This document shows, piece by piece, positions 45,737 through 55,229 of a DNA stretch of 64,000 bases. Below the pieces are notes generated by a model, which had not been told where the DNA came from, searched no databases, and worked only from the letters and a program-made list of their open reading frames with translations. Position numbers and translations under genes: made by a program. Source of the stretch: Candidatus Sphingomonas phytovorans (lineage in GTDB: Bacteria; Pseudomonadota; Alphaproteobacteria; Sphingomonadales; Sphingomonadaceae). Position 1 is the stretch's first letter; each line of letters starts with the position of its first letter. The stretch lies in contig CP119314.1 in NCBI GenBank assembly GCA_029202385.1, forward strand, positions 64,501-128,500, written 5' to 3'.

Positions 45737-47014
45737 ATGGCTCGGACATTAGTCGAGAGCCCGATTACGACGCGTGCCTCCCGCGCGGCGTTGAAGAAGG
45801 GCGTGCACTGGCGAGGTGTCGATACCGGCATCCATCTCGGATACCGCAAGGGACGCCGGGGAGGCACCTGGCTGGTTCGGTGGTACATTCAAGAGGATCG
45901 TTGCTATCAGCGCTTCGATCTGGGTGTTGCCGACGATGTCGTCGACGAAGGCACGCTCGACTATGCAGCGGCGGTCAAGGTCGCGAAAGAGGTGGTCGTC
46001 AAGGCAAGGCAAAGGCGCGCGGCCGATGCCATAGGTCCGGTTCTTACCGTTGGATTGGCGCTCGAAACCTATCTTGCGGCCCGCAACGCCAGACAATCCG
46101 AGCGCGAAGGGCGCGAAGTGTGCTGCGATGCCAACAGCACGCTCAACCGGCATGTGCGCAACGACGAATGCTTCCTCTCGGTCAGGCTCGACGCGTTGAC
46201 GGAAGGGGATCTCGAGGCGTGGCGCCAGTCGCTCGACCCAAGTCTCAAGGGAACGACAAAACGCCGGATCATGAACGACCTCAAGGCCGCGTTGAACGCT
46301 ACATTGCGGCGCGAACGCCGACGCCTGCCTGCCGATCTTGGGGATACCATTCTATTGGGGCTGGATGTCGAGAAGGTCGGCATCGAGCCGACCGAGGTTG
46401 CCCGCGAGAACCAGATACTCGATGACGCGACTGTCCGATCCGTCATCGACGCAGCTTACGGGGTCGACGAGGATTTCGGGTTATTGGTCCTGCTCCTCGC
46501 AGCAACCGGCGCGCGGTTTTCCCAGTTGAAGCGGATGAAGGTGTGCGACGCCCAGATTCCACTGCGGCGTCTGCTCATCCCGCGCAGCCGGAAGGGGCGT
46601 AACAAAGTGGCCGGATTTACGCCTGTTCGGGTGGGCATGGACGTTATCGATGCTCTCGACAACGCGGTCCGCGGGCGCCAGCCCGACGAACCGCTGCTGT
46701 GCCGGTGGCGGCATGTTCAGGTCGGTCCGGGGGTTTGGCGACGCGACCGGCGGGGTGCATGGACGTCGTCGGCGGAGATGCTGAGGCCTTGGGGCGATAT
46801 CTGTGAAATCGCCGGTATCAGCGTCGTACCCTATTCCCTCCGTCACTCATCGATTGTCCGTGGTATCGCGGCGGGTCTCCCTATCCGGCTCGTCGCGGCG
46901 ATGCACGACACGAGCGTGGCGATGATCGAGAAGCATTATTCGCGTTGGATTGCTGACGGACTTGAGGAGCTTGGTGCTCAAGCTATCGTTCCGCTCCTGT
47001 CGCATGCCGCCTGA
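45737..47014 (+). CDS. tyrosine recombinase (phage/island integrase)
   Basis: 425 aa from MARTLVESPITTRAS. C-terminal catalytic domain: Arg in ATGARFSQLKRM (~258), H-x-x-R in SLRHSSIVRG (~368), His in MHDTSVAMIEKHY and nucleophile Tyr in KHYSR (~401). SAM-like core-binding domain in the middle (LDALTEGDLEAWRQSL) and an N-terminal arm-binding part (YRKGRRGGTWLVRWY). The frame extends upstream to 45575 through low-GC sequence without a ribosome site, so the internal Met was chosen. Expected to act on the adjacent tRNA-Glu site. Confidence 0.88.
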   Translation: MARTLVESPITTRASRAALKKGVHWRGVDTGIHLGYRKGRRGGTWLVRWYIQEDRCYQRFDLGVADDVVDEGTLDYAAAVKVAKEVVVKARQRRAADAIGPVLTVGLALETYLAARNARQSEREGREVCCDANSTLNRHVRNDECFLSVRLDALTEGDLEAWRQSLDPSLKGTTKRRIMNDLKAALNATLRRERRRLPADLGDTILLGLDVEKVGIEPTEVARENQILDDATVRSVIDAAYGVDEDFGLLVLLLAATGARFSQLKRMKVCDAQIPLRRLLIPRSRKGRNKVAGFTPVRVGMDVIDALDNAVRGRQPDEPLLCRWRHVQVGPGVWRRDRRGAWTSSAEMLRPWGDICEIAGISVVPYSLRHSSIVRGIAAGLPIRLVAAMHDTSVAMIEKHYSRWIADGLEELGAQAIVPLLSHAA

Positions 47015-47020
47015 CTTCCA

Positions 47021-47797
47021 ATGACGCAGGACACGAGGATCTTGTCCCTGTCACGAGAACAACTCCATGCAATGGTGTGGAGCGAGCCGATGACGAGGAT
47101 CGCAGCCAGGTTTGGGATTACCGATGTCGCGTTGCGCAAAAAATGTGCGCGTCATGCGGTGCCGGTTCCGGGGCGAGGCTATTGGCAGCAGCTCGAAGCC
47201 GGAAAGTCACCCACTTCGACTCTTTTGCCGAACGATGCCGGGAACAGCAGAATCGATTTTTGCCTTCTGGCTGACCCAGGCACGAGTCTCCCGCTTCATG
47301 ATGCCAACCTCGCCGGAGAGTCGTCGAATTGGGTCGCCGTTCGTACGCGGGCGGATGATCTGGCGGAAGCGCGGCATCGAGCGGCGGTGAAGAAGCAACG
47401 TCGACACGCCTTCGAAGACGAGCAGCGAGACGCACATGCGCGGGCGGTGGCCGAACGCAAGGCGGTTGAGAGGTTGGAGGCGGATGCGATTGCCTGGGAG
47501 CGTGCTCAAAGGCTTCGCGCCTATATCGCGGCCGTGGCCGGCGCATTCGGATTGGGAGATACCGCTGACGATCTTGCCAGCTGGCTAGGCTGGGCCAGCC
47601 GACAGGCGGACGCAATCGATCCGCTTCGCCTGGGGGTGCGTGCAGTCTGTCAGGTGCCTGCGCCAGATCGTGGCGGAGCTGGAAGTCTAACCGCGGCGAG
47701 AGACAGTGATGCAGTGCAACTGCATCGGGCCCGATGGGCAGGGGACGGCGCGTCAAATTCAGATTCTGCCGGGCTCCGGATCAATCGAGCGCCTTGA
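47021..47797 (+). CDS. integrase-associated HTH-like hypothetical protein
   Basis: 258 aa. N-terminal pattern LSREQLHAMVWSEPMTRIAARFGITDVALRKKCARHAVPVPGRGYW is that of a widespread small family with a predicted HTH found near integrases. The middle is a charged coiled coil (about 110-165), then a helical WASRQADAIDPL segment where relatives usually end. The last ~55 residues look unlike the family and run into the 3' end of pntB on the other strand (17-nt overlap), so the natural stop may have been lost at an integration junction. Begins 6 nt after the integrase stop. Function unknown. Confidence 0.6.
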   Translation: MTQDTRILSLSREQLHAMVWSEPMTRIAARFGITDVALRKKCARHAVPVPGRGYWQQLEAGKSPTSTLLPNDAGNSRIDFCLLADPGTSLPLHDANLAGESSNWVAVRTRADDLAEARHRAAVKKQRRHAFEDEQRDAHARAVAERKAVERLEADAIAWERAQRLRAYIAAVAGAFGLGDTADDLASWLGWASRQADAIDPLRLGVRAVCQVPAPDRGGAGSLTAARDSDAVQLHRARWAGDGASNSDSAGLRINRAP

Positions 47798-49193
47798 CGA
47801 TCTCCTCGACCATCTTCTTCGCGTCAGCCAGCAGCATCATCGTGTTGTCCTGGTAGAAGACATCGTTATCGACGCCCGCATAGCCGACACCGCCCATCGA
47901 GCGCTTGATGAACAGCACGGTCTTGGCCTTGTTCACGTCGAACACCGGCATGCCGTAGATCGGCGAGGACTTGTCGGTCTTGGCTGCCGGATTGACCACG
48001 TCGTTGGCGCCAATGATGAACGCGACATCGGTCTGGGCGAACTCGCTGTTGATGTCCTCGAGCTCGAACACCTCGTCATAAGGCACGTTCGCCTCGGCGA
48101 GCAGCACGTTCATATGGCCCGGCATGCGCCCCGCGACCGGGTGGATCGCGTATTTCACGCGCACGCCGTGCTCCTTCAGCTTGTCGCCCATCTCGCGCAG
48201 CACGTGCTGCGCCTGGGCGACCGCCATGCCGTAACCGGGCACGATGATGACCTGCTCCGCCTGCTGCATCAGGAAGGCCGCGTCCTCGGCCGAGCCGCGC
48301 TTCCACGGCCGGTCGGTCGCCGCCGCCGCGCCGGCGGCCGAACTGTCGCCGCCAAAGCCGCCCGCGATCACGCTGATGAAGCTGCGGTTCATCGCGCGGC
48401 ACATGATGTAGCTGAGGATCGCGCCCGACGATCCGACCAGCGCGCCGGTGATGATCATCGCAGTGTTGTGCAGCGTGAAGCCCATCGCCGCCGCCGCCCA
48501 GCCCGAATAGCTGTTGAGCATCGACACCACGACCGGCATGTCAGCGCCGCCGATCGGGATGATCAGCAGGAAACCTATCGCGAAGCTGAGCAGCGTCACG
48601 GTCCAGAAGATCCACGGGCTCTGGTCCTGGGTGAACCAGGCGATCAGCCCGAGGATGCCGGCCAGCACCCCGAGATTGATGACATGGCGTCCCGGCAGCA
48701 TGATCGGTTTGCCGCCCATATTGCCGTTGAGCTTGAGGAAGGCGATGACCGAGCCGGAGAAAGTGATCGCGCCGATCGCGACGCCCAGCCCCATCTCGAT
48801 CCGGCTGACGGTAAGGATCTCCCCGTCCGCCCCCATGATCCCGAACGCCTCGGGATTGAGGAACGCCGCCACGCCGACCAGCACCGCGGCCATGCCGACC
48901 AGCGAATGGAACGCGGCGACGAGCTGCGGCATATCGGTCATCGCGATCTTCCGCGCGGTGACAAGGCCGATCGCGGCACCGATCGTGATCGCGATCAATA
49001 TCTCGGGCAGCGACGCGATCTCATGGATGAACAGCGTCGTGCCCACCGCCAGCGCCATGCCGATCATGCCATAACGATTGCCGCGCCGCGAACTCGCCGG
49101 TGACGACAGCCCGCGTAGCGCCAGGATAAAGCAGACGCCCGAAATCAGGTACGCCAGCGCTACCCAGGGATTGACCGGTGCTGCTTCATGCAT
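47781..49193 (-). CDS. pntB: NAD(P) transhydrogenase subunit beta
   Basis: 470 aa. About nine membrane helices (proton channel, domain II) and a C-terminal NADP(H)-binding domain III: VIIVPGYGMAVAQAQH, YAIHPVAGRMPGHMNVLLAEA and GANDVVNPAAK are signatures. Couples proton entry to hydride transfer from NADH to NADP+, supplying NADPH. Third gene of the leftward pnt operon. Core chromosomal gene and therefore marks the right border of the mobile region. Confidence 0.96.
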   Translation of the reverse strand: MHEAAPVNPWVALAYLISGVCFILALRGLSSPASSRRGNRYGMIGMALAVGTTLFIHEIASLPEILIAITIGAAIGLVTARKIAMTDMPQLVAAFHSLVGMAAVLVGVAAFLNPEAFGIMGADGEILTVSRIEMGLGVAIGAITFSGSVIAFLKLNGNMGGKPIMLPGRHVINLGVLAGILGLIAWFTQDQSPWIFWTVTLLSFAIGFLLIIPIGGADMPVVVSMLNSYSGWAAAAMGFTLHNTAMIITGALVGSSGAILSYIMCRAMNRSFISVIAGGFGGDSSAAGAAAATDRPWKRGSAEDAAFLMQQAEQVIIVPGYGMAVAQAQHVLREMGDKLKEHGVRVKYAIHPVAGRMPGHMNVLLAEANVPYDEVFELEDINSEFAQTDVAFIIGANDVVNPAAKTDKSSPIYGMPVFDVNKAKTVLFIKRSMGGVGYAGVDNDVFYQDNTMMLLADAKKMVEEIVKALD

Positions 49194-49223
49194 GTGCTAA
49201 ACCCCCAAAAAGCCTCGCGCCGC

Positions 49224-49523
49224 TCACTTCGCGACGGGCTTTTCCTTCTTCTTGTACATGGCGAGCATGCGCTCGGTGACGGCGAACCCGCCGAAGATGT
49301 TCACGCTGGCCAGCACCACCGCGAGCAGCCCCAGCCATTTCGACGAGGCCGATCCGCCCGCCGCCGCCGAACTCGCGATCAGCGCGCCGACGATGATGAC
49401 CGACGAAATCGCGTTAGTCACCGCCATCAGCGGCGTGTGCAGCGCGGGCGTGACCGACCAGACGACATAATAGCCCACGAAACAGGCCATGACGAAAATC
49501 GACAGGATCGAGATGAAGTCCAT
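49224..49523 (-). CDS. NAD(P) transhydrogenase subunit alpha-2 (PntA2)
   Basis: 99 aa with three membrane helices (FISILSIFVMACFVGYYVVW, AISSVIIVGALIA, LLAVVLASVNIFGGFAV). It corresponds to the C-terminal membrane part of a single-chain PntA; splitting alpha into two proteins is usual in Alphaproteobacteria. Sits between alpha-1 and beta with 11- and 30-nt gaps. Confidence 0.93.
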   Translation of the reverse strand: MDFISILSIFVMACFVGYYVVWSVTPALHTPLMAVTNAISSVIIVGALIASSAAAGGSASSKWLGLLAVVLASVNIFGGFAVTERMLAMYKKKEKPVAK

Positions 49524-49534
49524 GTGCTGTCTTC

Positions 49535-50662
49535 TCAGCCCAGCAATCGCTGTTGCACGACCTTGCCATCCCTGGTCAGCCGCACCGCGTCGCCGATCTC
49601 TTGGTCGAGCACCGGGCCACCTGCGTCCTTGTCCCAGAAGGTCGACAGGAAATTATAGAGATTGCGCGCGAACAAGGCCGAGGCGTCGGAGGCCAAGCGG
49701 CTGGCGACGTTACGGTGGCCGACGATCTTGACGTTGTGGCGCTTGATCACCTCGCCGGCGACCGCGCCCTCGACATTGCCGCCGCTTTCAACCGCGAGAT
49801 CGACGATCACGCTGCCCGGCTTCATCGTCGCGATCTGCGCGTCGCTGATCAGTCGGGGTGCGGGGCGCCCCGGGATCAGCGCCGTGGTGATGACGATGTC
49901 CTGCTTGGCGATGTGCGACGATACCAACTCGGCCTGCGCCTTCTGATATTCGGGCGACATCTCGGTCGCATAGCCGCCCGAGCCTTCGCCCTCGATGCCG
50001 ACGACATTCTCGACGAAGATCGGCTTGGCGCCGAGCGACTGGATCTGCTCCTTCGTCGCCGAACGCACATCGGTTGCCGAGACCTGGGCGCCGAGCCGCC
50101 GCGCGGTGGCGATCGCTTGCAAGCCGGCGACACCAACGCCCATCACGAACGCTCTGGCGGCGCTTACCGTGCCCGCCGCGGTCATCATCATCGGGAAGGC
50201 CCGGCCATATTCGGCTGCGGCGTCCAGCACCGCCTTGTACCCGGCGAGGTTCGCCTGGCTGGATAGGATGTCCATCGACTGCGCGCGCGTGATGCGCGGC
50301 ATGAATTCCATCGCCAGCGCCTCGATCCCGGCCGCGGCATAAGCATCGACGCGGGCGCGCTCACCGAATGGGTTGAGGCCCGCTACCAGCCAGACGCCCT
50401 TGGCGGCGTCCTTCAACTCGGCCGGATCTGGCCCCTGCACGCCGAGGACGATATCCGCGCTCTTCAGCGTCGCGGCGCGGTCGCCCAACGTCGCGCCGGC
50501 ATTGGCGTAATCGGAATCGGGGAAGCTGGCGTCGTCGCCCGCACCTGCTTCGACCGCGATAGTGGCGCCCAGCGCGGCGAACTTCTTGACCGTTTCCGGT
50601 GTGGCGGAAACACGCCGCTCGCCGGCGGCGGTCTCCTTGAGCACAGCAATACGTAAAGTCAT
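49535..50662 (-). CDS. pntA: NAD(P) transhydrogenase subunit alpha-1
   Basis: 375 aa soluble NAD(H)-binding domain I, of the alanine dehydrogenase/PNT fold. AVLKETAAGERRVSATPETVKKF, the GVGVAGLQAIATARRLGAQV nucleotide loop and RSATKEQIQSLGA are diagnostic. First gene of pntA1-A2-B, read leftward. The AATACGTAAAG-flanked start has no unusual features. Confidence 0.95.
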   Translation of the reverse strand: MTLRIAVLKETAAGERRVSATPETVKKFAALGATIAVEAGAGDDASFPDSDYANAGATLGDRAATLKSADIVLGVQGPDPAELKDAAKGVWLVAGLNPFGERARVDAYAAAGIEALAMEFMPRITRAQSMDILSSQANLAGYKAVLDAAAEYGRAFPMMMTAAGTVSAARAFVMGVGVAGLQAIATARRLGAQVSATDVRSATKEQIQSLGAKPIFVENVVGIEGEGSGGYATEMSPEYQKAQAELVSSHIAKQDIVITTALIPGRPAPRLISDAQIATMKPGSVIVDLAVESGGNVEGAVAGEVIKRHNVKIVGHRNVASRLASDASALFARNLYNFLSTFWDKDAGGPVLDQEIGDAVRLTRDGKVVQQRLLG

Positions 50663-51286
50663 CGTTCAAAGAACCCTGAGCGAGTGCCGCGTGGGAAGCG
50701 CGGGCGCGTAGTTGATCGGTCGTCCGGGGGGATACCGAAGAGCGGCTAGGTTAGCGCAGCTATCGTATCAAACGCTTCCGGCACGCCCGTCGAGGCAAGC
50801 GGTTGGTAAGCGGGCAGAACAGCTGGTTGCGGGAAGGGCGTGCGGCTGGTGACGCCCTCCTTGTCGATTTGCATCGCGACGAATGCCCCGCTGGTACTGA
50901 TGTTTCTACGATCCCGCACGATCGAGCCTTCCCCTATCAGGAGGGCGTATTGAGCGCTGACGCGCGGGAAGGCCAATACGCGTCGCTGGCCTATTCAGGC
51001 GCGTGGCTGATGGGTCCCGACGATATGACATCGGGCATTGGCGATCCTCACGTTCAAAAGGGTTCGCGTGTATGCACGTTGCCATCGTGGCTCGTTTCGC
51101 CGATCGGTTGGTGGTGTCGTAAGCGGATGTTATAAAGAGACTGTGATCGACGCTGAAGCATGATCGTTTTTTTGTCCTTGTCGGTGGTTACGCGGCAGTC
51201 ACTGTCGGCGTTGGCGAAGGTGGATAATCCGACAAGCGATCGCTCCTCGATGTGAGTGAGCATCGAACCCTGCAAATGCGTTCGAG
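50663..51286. other. intergenic gap between pnt operon and LysR gene
   Basis: About 620 bp. Holds the pnt promoter (not recognisable by motif) and the 3' flank of the LysR gene. Two short frames (50746-50976 minus and 50803-51135 plus) have no ribosome site, no family match and poor composition, so no gene is called. Confidence 0.4.
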
Positions 51287-52246
51287 TTACTGAATCGAGC
51301 TCGGCCGCTTGTCGTTGAATATTTCGTAGATGAGCGAGCGCAGCCATTGGTGCCCGTCGTCGCGATGGCATCGTTCATGCCAGAATTGCGAGATATCGAC
51401 GGTTGGTATGTCAACCGGGAAGGCCACGGCGCGAACATCCTCCGAATTGGCAAGGGCGCTCGCGACACGGCTTGGGACACTGGCGATCAGATCGCTCGAT
51501 GCCACGATACGGCCGATGCCGAAGGAGTGTGCCAGCCGCAGCGCTACGTTACGGGTCTTTCCAGACTTGGTCGAAAGCGCTTCAAGTTCCGATTCGAAAC
51601 GCGCGTGGCTGCCGACGGTGGGTGTATAGTCGATATGCTCCACGGCGAAAAATTGATCGATGGATAGCGTAGCGCCGATCACCGGATGGTCCGCCCGGAC
51701 GAGCACCGCATAGGTTTCATCGAACAGCTTTTGTTGAACGAAGTCCCCGTGGAGCCCCGTGAAATTGCCGATGGCCAGGTCTATCTGGCCGAGTTTCATC
51801 ATCTGCTGTGCCGTCTCGAGCGGTACGTAGTGCGTGGACAGATGGATGTGGGGGGCGACCGTCCTGAGCCTGGCGGCAAGCGGGGGTATGAAAACGGATT
51901 GCCCGATGTCGCTGACGTACAAGTGGAAGGTGCGCGTCGCGGTGGCGGGATCGAATGCCTCGCCAGCCTTCACCGCCAGGCGGATCGAGGCAAGGCCCTC
52001 GTCGAGAAATGCCGCAATGCTGTCCGCCCTCGGCGTCGGTTGCATACCGGTCGCGGTCTTTACGAACAGCACATCGTCAAACAGATCCCGCAGCCGTTTG
52101 AGCGCGTTGCTCACCGCGGGCTGGGTGAGATGCAATTGCTCGGCCGCTCGCGTCGTATTCCGGGTGCGATGAAGCACGTCGAACACGAGCAGGAGGTTGA
52201 GGTCGATATTTCGCAGGTCGGCATTGGCCTTCATGTCGTCATTCAT
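51287..52246 (-). CDS. LysR-family transcriptional regulator (NodD/PcpR-like)
   Basis: 319 aa from MNDDMKANADLRNIDLNLL. HTH LHRTRNTTRAAEQLHLTQPAVSNALKRLRDLFDDVLFVKTATGMQPTPRA is of the subgroup starting with DLNLLLVFD. The effector domain contains FHLYVSDIGQSVFIPPL and WHERCHRDDGHQWLR. The frame runs up to 52333 but the family N-terminus starts here. Divergent from the alpha/beta hydrolase at 52383, its probable target. Confidence 0.9.
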   Translation of the reverse strand: MNDDMKANADLRNIDLNLLLVFDVLHRTRNTTRAAEQLHLTQPAVSNALKRLRDLFDDVLFVKTATGMQPTPRADSIAAFLDEGLASIRLAVKAGEAFDPATATRTFHLYVSDIGQSVFIPPLAARLRTVAPHIHLSTHYVPLETAQQMMKLGQIDLAIGNFTGLHGDFVQQKLFDETYAVLVRADHPVIGATLSIDQFFAVEHIDYTPTVGSHARFESELEALSTKSGKTRNVALRLAHSFGIGRIVASSDLIASVPSRVASALANSEDVRAVAFPVDIPTVDISQFWHERCHRDDGHQWLRSLIYEIFNDKRPSSIQ

Positions 52247-52382
52247 ACCGTGAATGAAGGTATGGGAAATCGAAATTTCCGCGAACCGGTGCGCAGCCGT
52301 ATCTCGGTGAGGCAGCAACACACTGGCGGTCAATCAGGGCGCTGGCGGGAGTTGAAGAACGCTACCACGAAGGAGATTTCAG

Positions 52383-53081
52383 ATGTCGAACAAAGCAATC
52401 AAGTCGGTCGTCCTGGTCCATGGCGGTTTCGTCGACGGCTCGGGCTGGGAAGGAACCTACCGTGCCCTGACCAGCAAGGGCTACAAGGTCAGCATCGTTC
52501 AGAACCCCACCATTTCCCTCGATGACGATGTCGCCGTGACGAAGCGGGTGATCGACGCCGCCGATGGCGACGTGATCCTGGTCGGCCATTCCTATGGCGG
52601 CGCGGTCATCACCGAGGCTGGCAATCATCCGAAGGTCGCCGGGCTGGTCTATGTCACCGCCTTTGCGCTCGACGCCGGCGAATCCGTCGGCAAGCTGATC
52701 GCCAACCCTGCGCCGGGCGCGCCCGTGCCGCCGATCCTGCCGCCGGTCGATGGCTTCCTCATGCTTGATCAGGACAAGTTCGCGGCCTCGTTCGCCGCCG
52801 ACGTGGAACCGGAACAGGCGGATTTCATGGCGAAGTCGCAAGTGCCATGGGGCCTTGATGCCCTCAACGGCGAGGTGACCACGGCCGCCTGGAAGACCAA
52901 GCCCTCCTGGTATCTGGTCGCGACCGACGATCACATGATCCCCGTTCCCGCCCAGCGCATGATGGCGAACCGCGCCGGTGCGAAGACGATCGATCAGGCC
53001 GGCAGCCATGCGGTCTATGTCTCGCAGCCTGATGTCGTCGCTGACTTCATCGACAGCGCGGCGCGCGGCGTGACCGACTAA
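52383..53081 (+). CDS. alpha/beta fold hydrolase (EstC/salicylate-esterase-like)
   Basis: 232 aa. VVLVHGGFVDGSGWEGTYRAL is the oxyanion segment; nucleophile Ser in VGHSYGGAVI (~69), Asp in VATDDHMIP and His in GSHAVYVSQP. Short cap between strands 6 and 7 (PPILPPVDGFLMLDQDKFAASFAADV). Members are small-ester hydrolases of broad substrate range. AAGGAG before the ATG. Monocistronic: a strong hairpin follows at 53106. Regulated probably by the divergent LysR protein. Confidence 0.88.
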   Translation: MSNKAIKSVVLVHGGFVDGSGWEGTYRALTSKGYKVSIVQNPTISLDDDVAVTKRVIDAADGDVILVGHSYGGAVITEAGNHPKVAGLVYVTAFALDAGESVGKLIANPAPGAPVPPILPPVDGFLMLDQDKFAASFAADVEPEQADFMAKSQVPWGLDALNGEVTTAAWKTKPSWYLVATDDHMIPVPAQRMMANRAGAKTIDQAGSHAVYVSQPDVVADFIDSAARGVTD

Positions 53082-53105
53082 GCCCGACTATCCCGGCGAA
53101 CCAGC

Positions 53106-53131
53106 CCTCCGGATGCGAAAGCGTCCGGAGG
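53106..53131 (+). terminator. stable hairpin after the alpha/beta hydrolase gene
   Basis: 11-bp stem CCTCCGGATGC/GCGTCCGGAGG (one wobble pair) closed by a GAAA tetraloop, 25 nt past the stop. Very stable. The following ATTGGTG is not U-rich, so it may act as a Rho-assisted terminator or protect the 3' end. Confidence 0.55.
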
Positions 53132-53269
53132 ATTGGTGTGCCTGCCCGCGGGCTCGGTTGCGGAGAGTGGTTTCGCTGTCAGGCACTCGATCGATGGGCC
53201 GTTCCATCACGGATTCGTGCTAGAACCATCTTGCGTTGAACATGGTCGATCTTGCGAAGGGGTTTTGTC

Positions 53270-55045
53270 ATGTACAGGTCCAGCGGCAATTTCGAGGCCT
53301 TTGCCCGGCCTCTCAAGCCGGAGGGTATCGACGGCCGCCGGGCCTTTTTCGTAGGGTCCGGTCTCGCATCGCTTGCGGGCGCGGCCTTCCTGGTCCGGGA
53401 CGCGCAGATGCCGGGCAGCGCGATCACGATCTTCGAGGAACTTCCCCTGCCGGGCGGCAGCATGGACGGTATCCTCGACGAGCATAAAGGGTTCATCATC
53501 CGCGGCGGACGCGAGATGGAGGCGCATTTCGAAACCCTGTGGGATCTGTTCCGCTCGATCCCGTCGCTTCAGACACCTGACGCCTCGGTGCTTGATGAGA
53601 TGTACTGGCTGCACAAGAGCGACCCGTCCACCAACCCGTGCCGCGCGATCCAGAAGCGCGGTGAACCGATCGACCAGCTGCCTGACCTGACTCTCACGCC
53701 CAAGGCGGTGGAGGAACTGATCGGGCTTGCCATGATGCGGGAGCAGGACCTCGACGACAAGCGCATCGACGAGGTCTTCACCGGCGAATTCTTCGCCTCC
53801 AACTTCTGGCTCTATTGGGCAACGATGTTCGCGTTCGAGCCCTGGGCGAGCGCGCTCGAGATGCGGCGCTACATCCTGCGCTTCGTCCATCACGTGTCGA
53901 CACTTGCCGATCTCAGTTCGCTACGCTTCACCCATTACAACCAGTATGAATCGCTGATCCTGCCGCTGGTCGCGTATTTGAAGGACCATGGCGTGACCTT
54001 CCAGTATGGCACCCAGGTCGACGATATCCTGGTCACCAGCGCGGGTGGCGAAAAGGTCGCGACGGCGATCAACCTGACGGTCGATGGCGAGGCCGGAAAG
54101 ATCAAGCTGGCGCCGGTCGACCTGGTGTTCGTCACCAACGGTTCGATCACCGAAAGCTCGACCTATGGCGACAATGATACGCCCGCGCCCGTCGTCACCG
54201 ATCGCGGGGGCGCCTGGTCGCTGTGGAAGAAACTGGCCGCGCGGGATCCTGCATTTGGCCGTCCGGAGAAGTTCTGCGAAAACATTCCCGAGGCGAACTG
54301 GACGATCTCAGCGACGGTCACGCTGACCGACGATCGCATCGTCCCCTATATCGAACGGATTACCGGGCGTGATCCACGCTCGGGGCGGATCGTGACCGGC
54401 GGCCCGTGCAACATCAAGGATTCGAGCTGGCTCTACGGGTTCTCGATGAGCAGGCAGCCGCATTTCGCGGCGCAGGACCCGAAAAAGGATCTCGTCGTGT
54501 GGCTGTACGGCCTGTTTTCCGACAAGCCCGGCGACTACGTCAAAAAGCCGATCCGCCAATGCACCGGCGCGGAACTGTGCGCTGAATGGCTATACCATCT
54601 CGGCGTACCTGAGGAGCAGATCGATGATCTCTCGCGCAACGCGGCGCGAACGATCCCCTGCAACATGCCCTATATCACGTCCTATTTCATGCCGCGCGCC
54701 GTCGGCGACCGACCGCTGGTGGTGCCGGAGACGTCGAGAAACCTGGCCTTCATCGGGAACTTCGCCGAGACCGAGCGCGACACCGTGTTCACCACCGAAT
54801 ATTCGGTGCGCACGGCGATGGAGGCGGTCTACACGCTGGTGGGCGTCGATCGCGGTGTGCCGGAAGTGTTCGCCTCGTCATTCGATGTTCGCGTGCTGCT
54901 CGAAGCTCTTTATTACCTGAACGATCGCAAGCCTCTCGATGAGCTGAAGCTGCCGTTCGTCGCGCGCATGATCGAGAAGGTCGCGCTTGCGAAGGTCAAG
55001 GGTAGTTATGTCGAGGAGCTCCTCGAGAATGCGAAACTGATCTGA
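53270..55045 (+). CDS. ohyA: oleate hydratase
   Basis: 591 aa FAD-dependent fatty acid hydratase that adds water to the cis-9 double bond of oleic acid, giving 10-hydroxystearate. FAD-binding GSGLASLAGAAFLVRDA (residues ~29-45), EELPLPGGSMDG, FIIRGGREMEAHFE, and the C-terminal FIGNFAETERDTVFTTEYSVRTAMEAVY are typical; length is usual. Start at ATG 53270 with AAGGGG 8 nt upstream; TTG 53252 would add six residues. Role: detoxification of unsaturated fatty acids at the membrane. Stands on its own promoter after the hairpin at 53106. Confidence 0.93.
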   Translation: MYRSSGNFEAFARPLKPEGIDGRRAFFVGSGLASLAGAAFLVRDAQMPGSAITIFEELPLPGGSMDGILDEHKGFIIRGGREMEAHFETLWDLFRSIPSLQTPDASVLDEMYWLHKSDPSTNPCRAIQKRGEPIDQLPDLTLTPKAVEELIGLAMMREQDLDDKRIDEVFTGEFFASNFWLYWATMFAFEPWASALEMRRYILRFVHHVSTLADLSSLRFTHYNQYESLILPLVAYLKDHGVTFQYGTQVDDILVTSAGGEKVATAINLTVDGEAGKIKLAPVDLVFVTNGSITESSTYGDNDTPAPVVTDRGGAWSLWKKLAARDPAFGRPEKFCENIPEANWTISATVTLTDDRIVPYIERITGRDPRSGRIVTGGPCNIKDSSWLYGFSMSRQPHFAAQDPKKDLVVWLYGLFSDKPGDYVKKPIRQCTGAELCAEWLYHLGVPEEQIDDLSRNAARTIPCNMPYITSYFMPRAVGDRPLVVPETSRNLAFIGNFAETERDTVFTTEYSVRTAMEAVYTLVGVDRGVPEVFASSFDVRVLLEALYYLNDRKPLDELKLPFVARMIEKVALAKVKGSYVEELLENAKLI

Positions 55046-55229
55046 AAGGCTGAGGGCGACTGGAGAGCAGAAGCCAGAACGAGATTCTCCGGCTGGCCCC
55101 GGGGCCGCAACTTTCGAGCGCGGAGGCGGGAACTTGCGATGCCGCTGGCCATGATCTGGCCGCATGAACCCTTATATGGTGGGCATATTGCTTCGCTACC
55201 GGGGCAGTTGTTGACGTGGTGATTGCGCT

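Noticed and set aside
50746..50976. 76-aa minus-strand frame beside the pnt operon
   Set aside because: TTG start, no ribosome site and no recognisable similarity.
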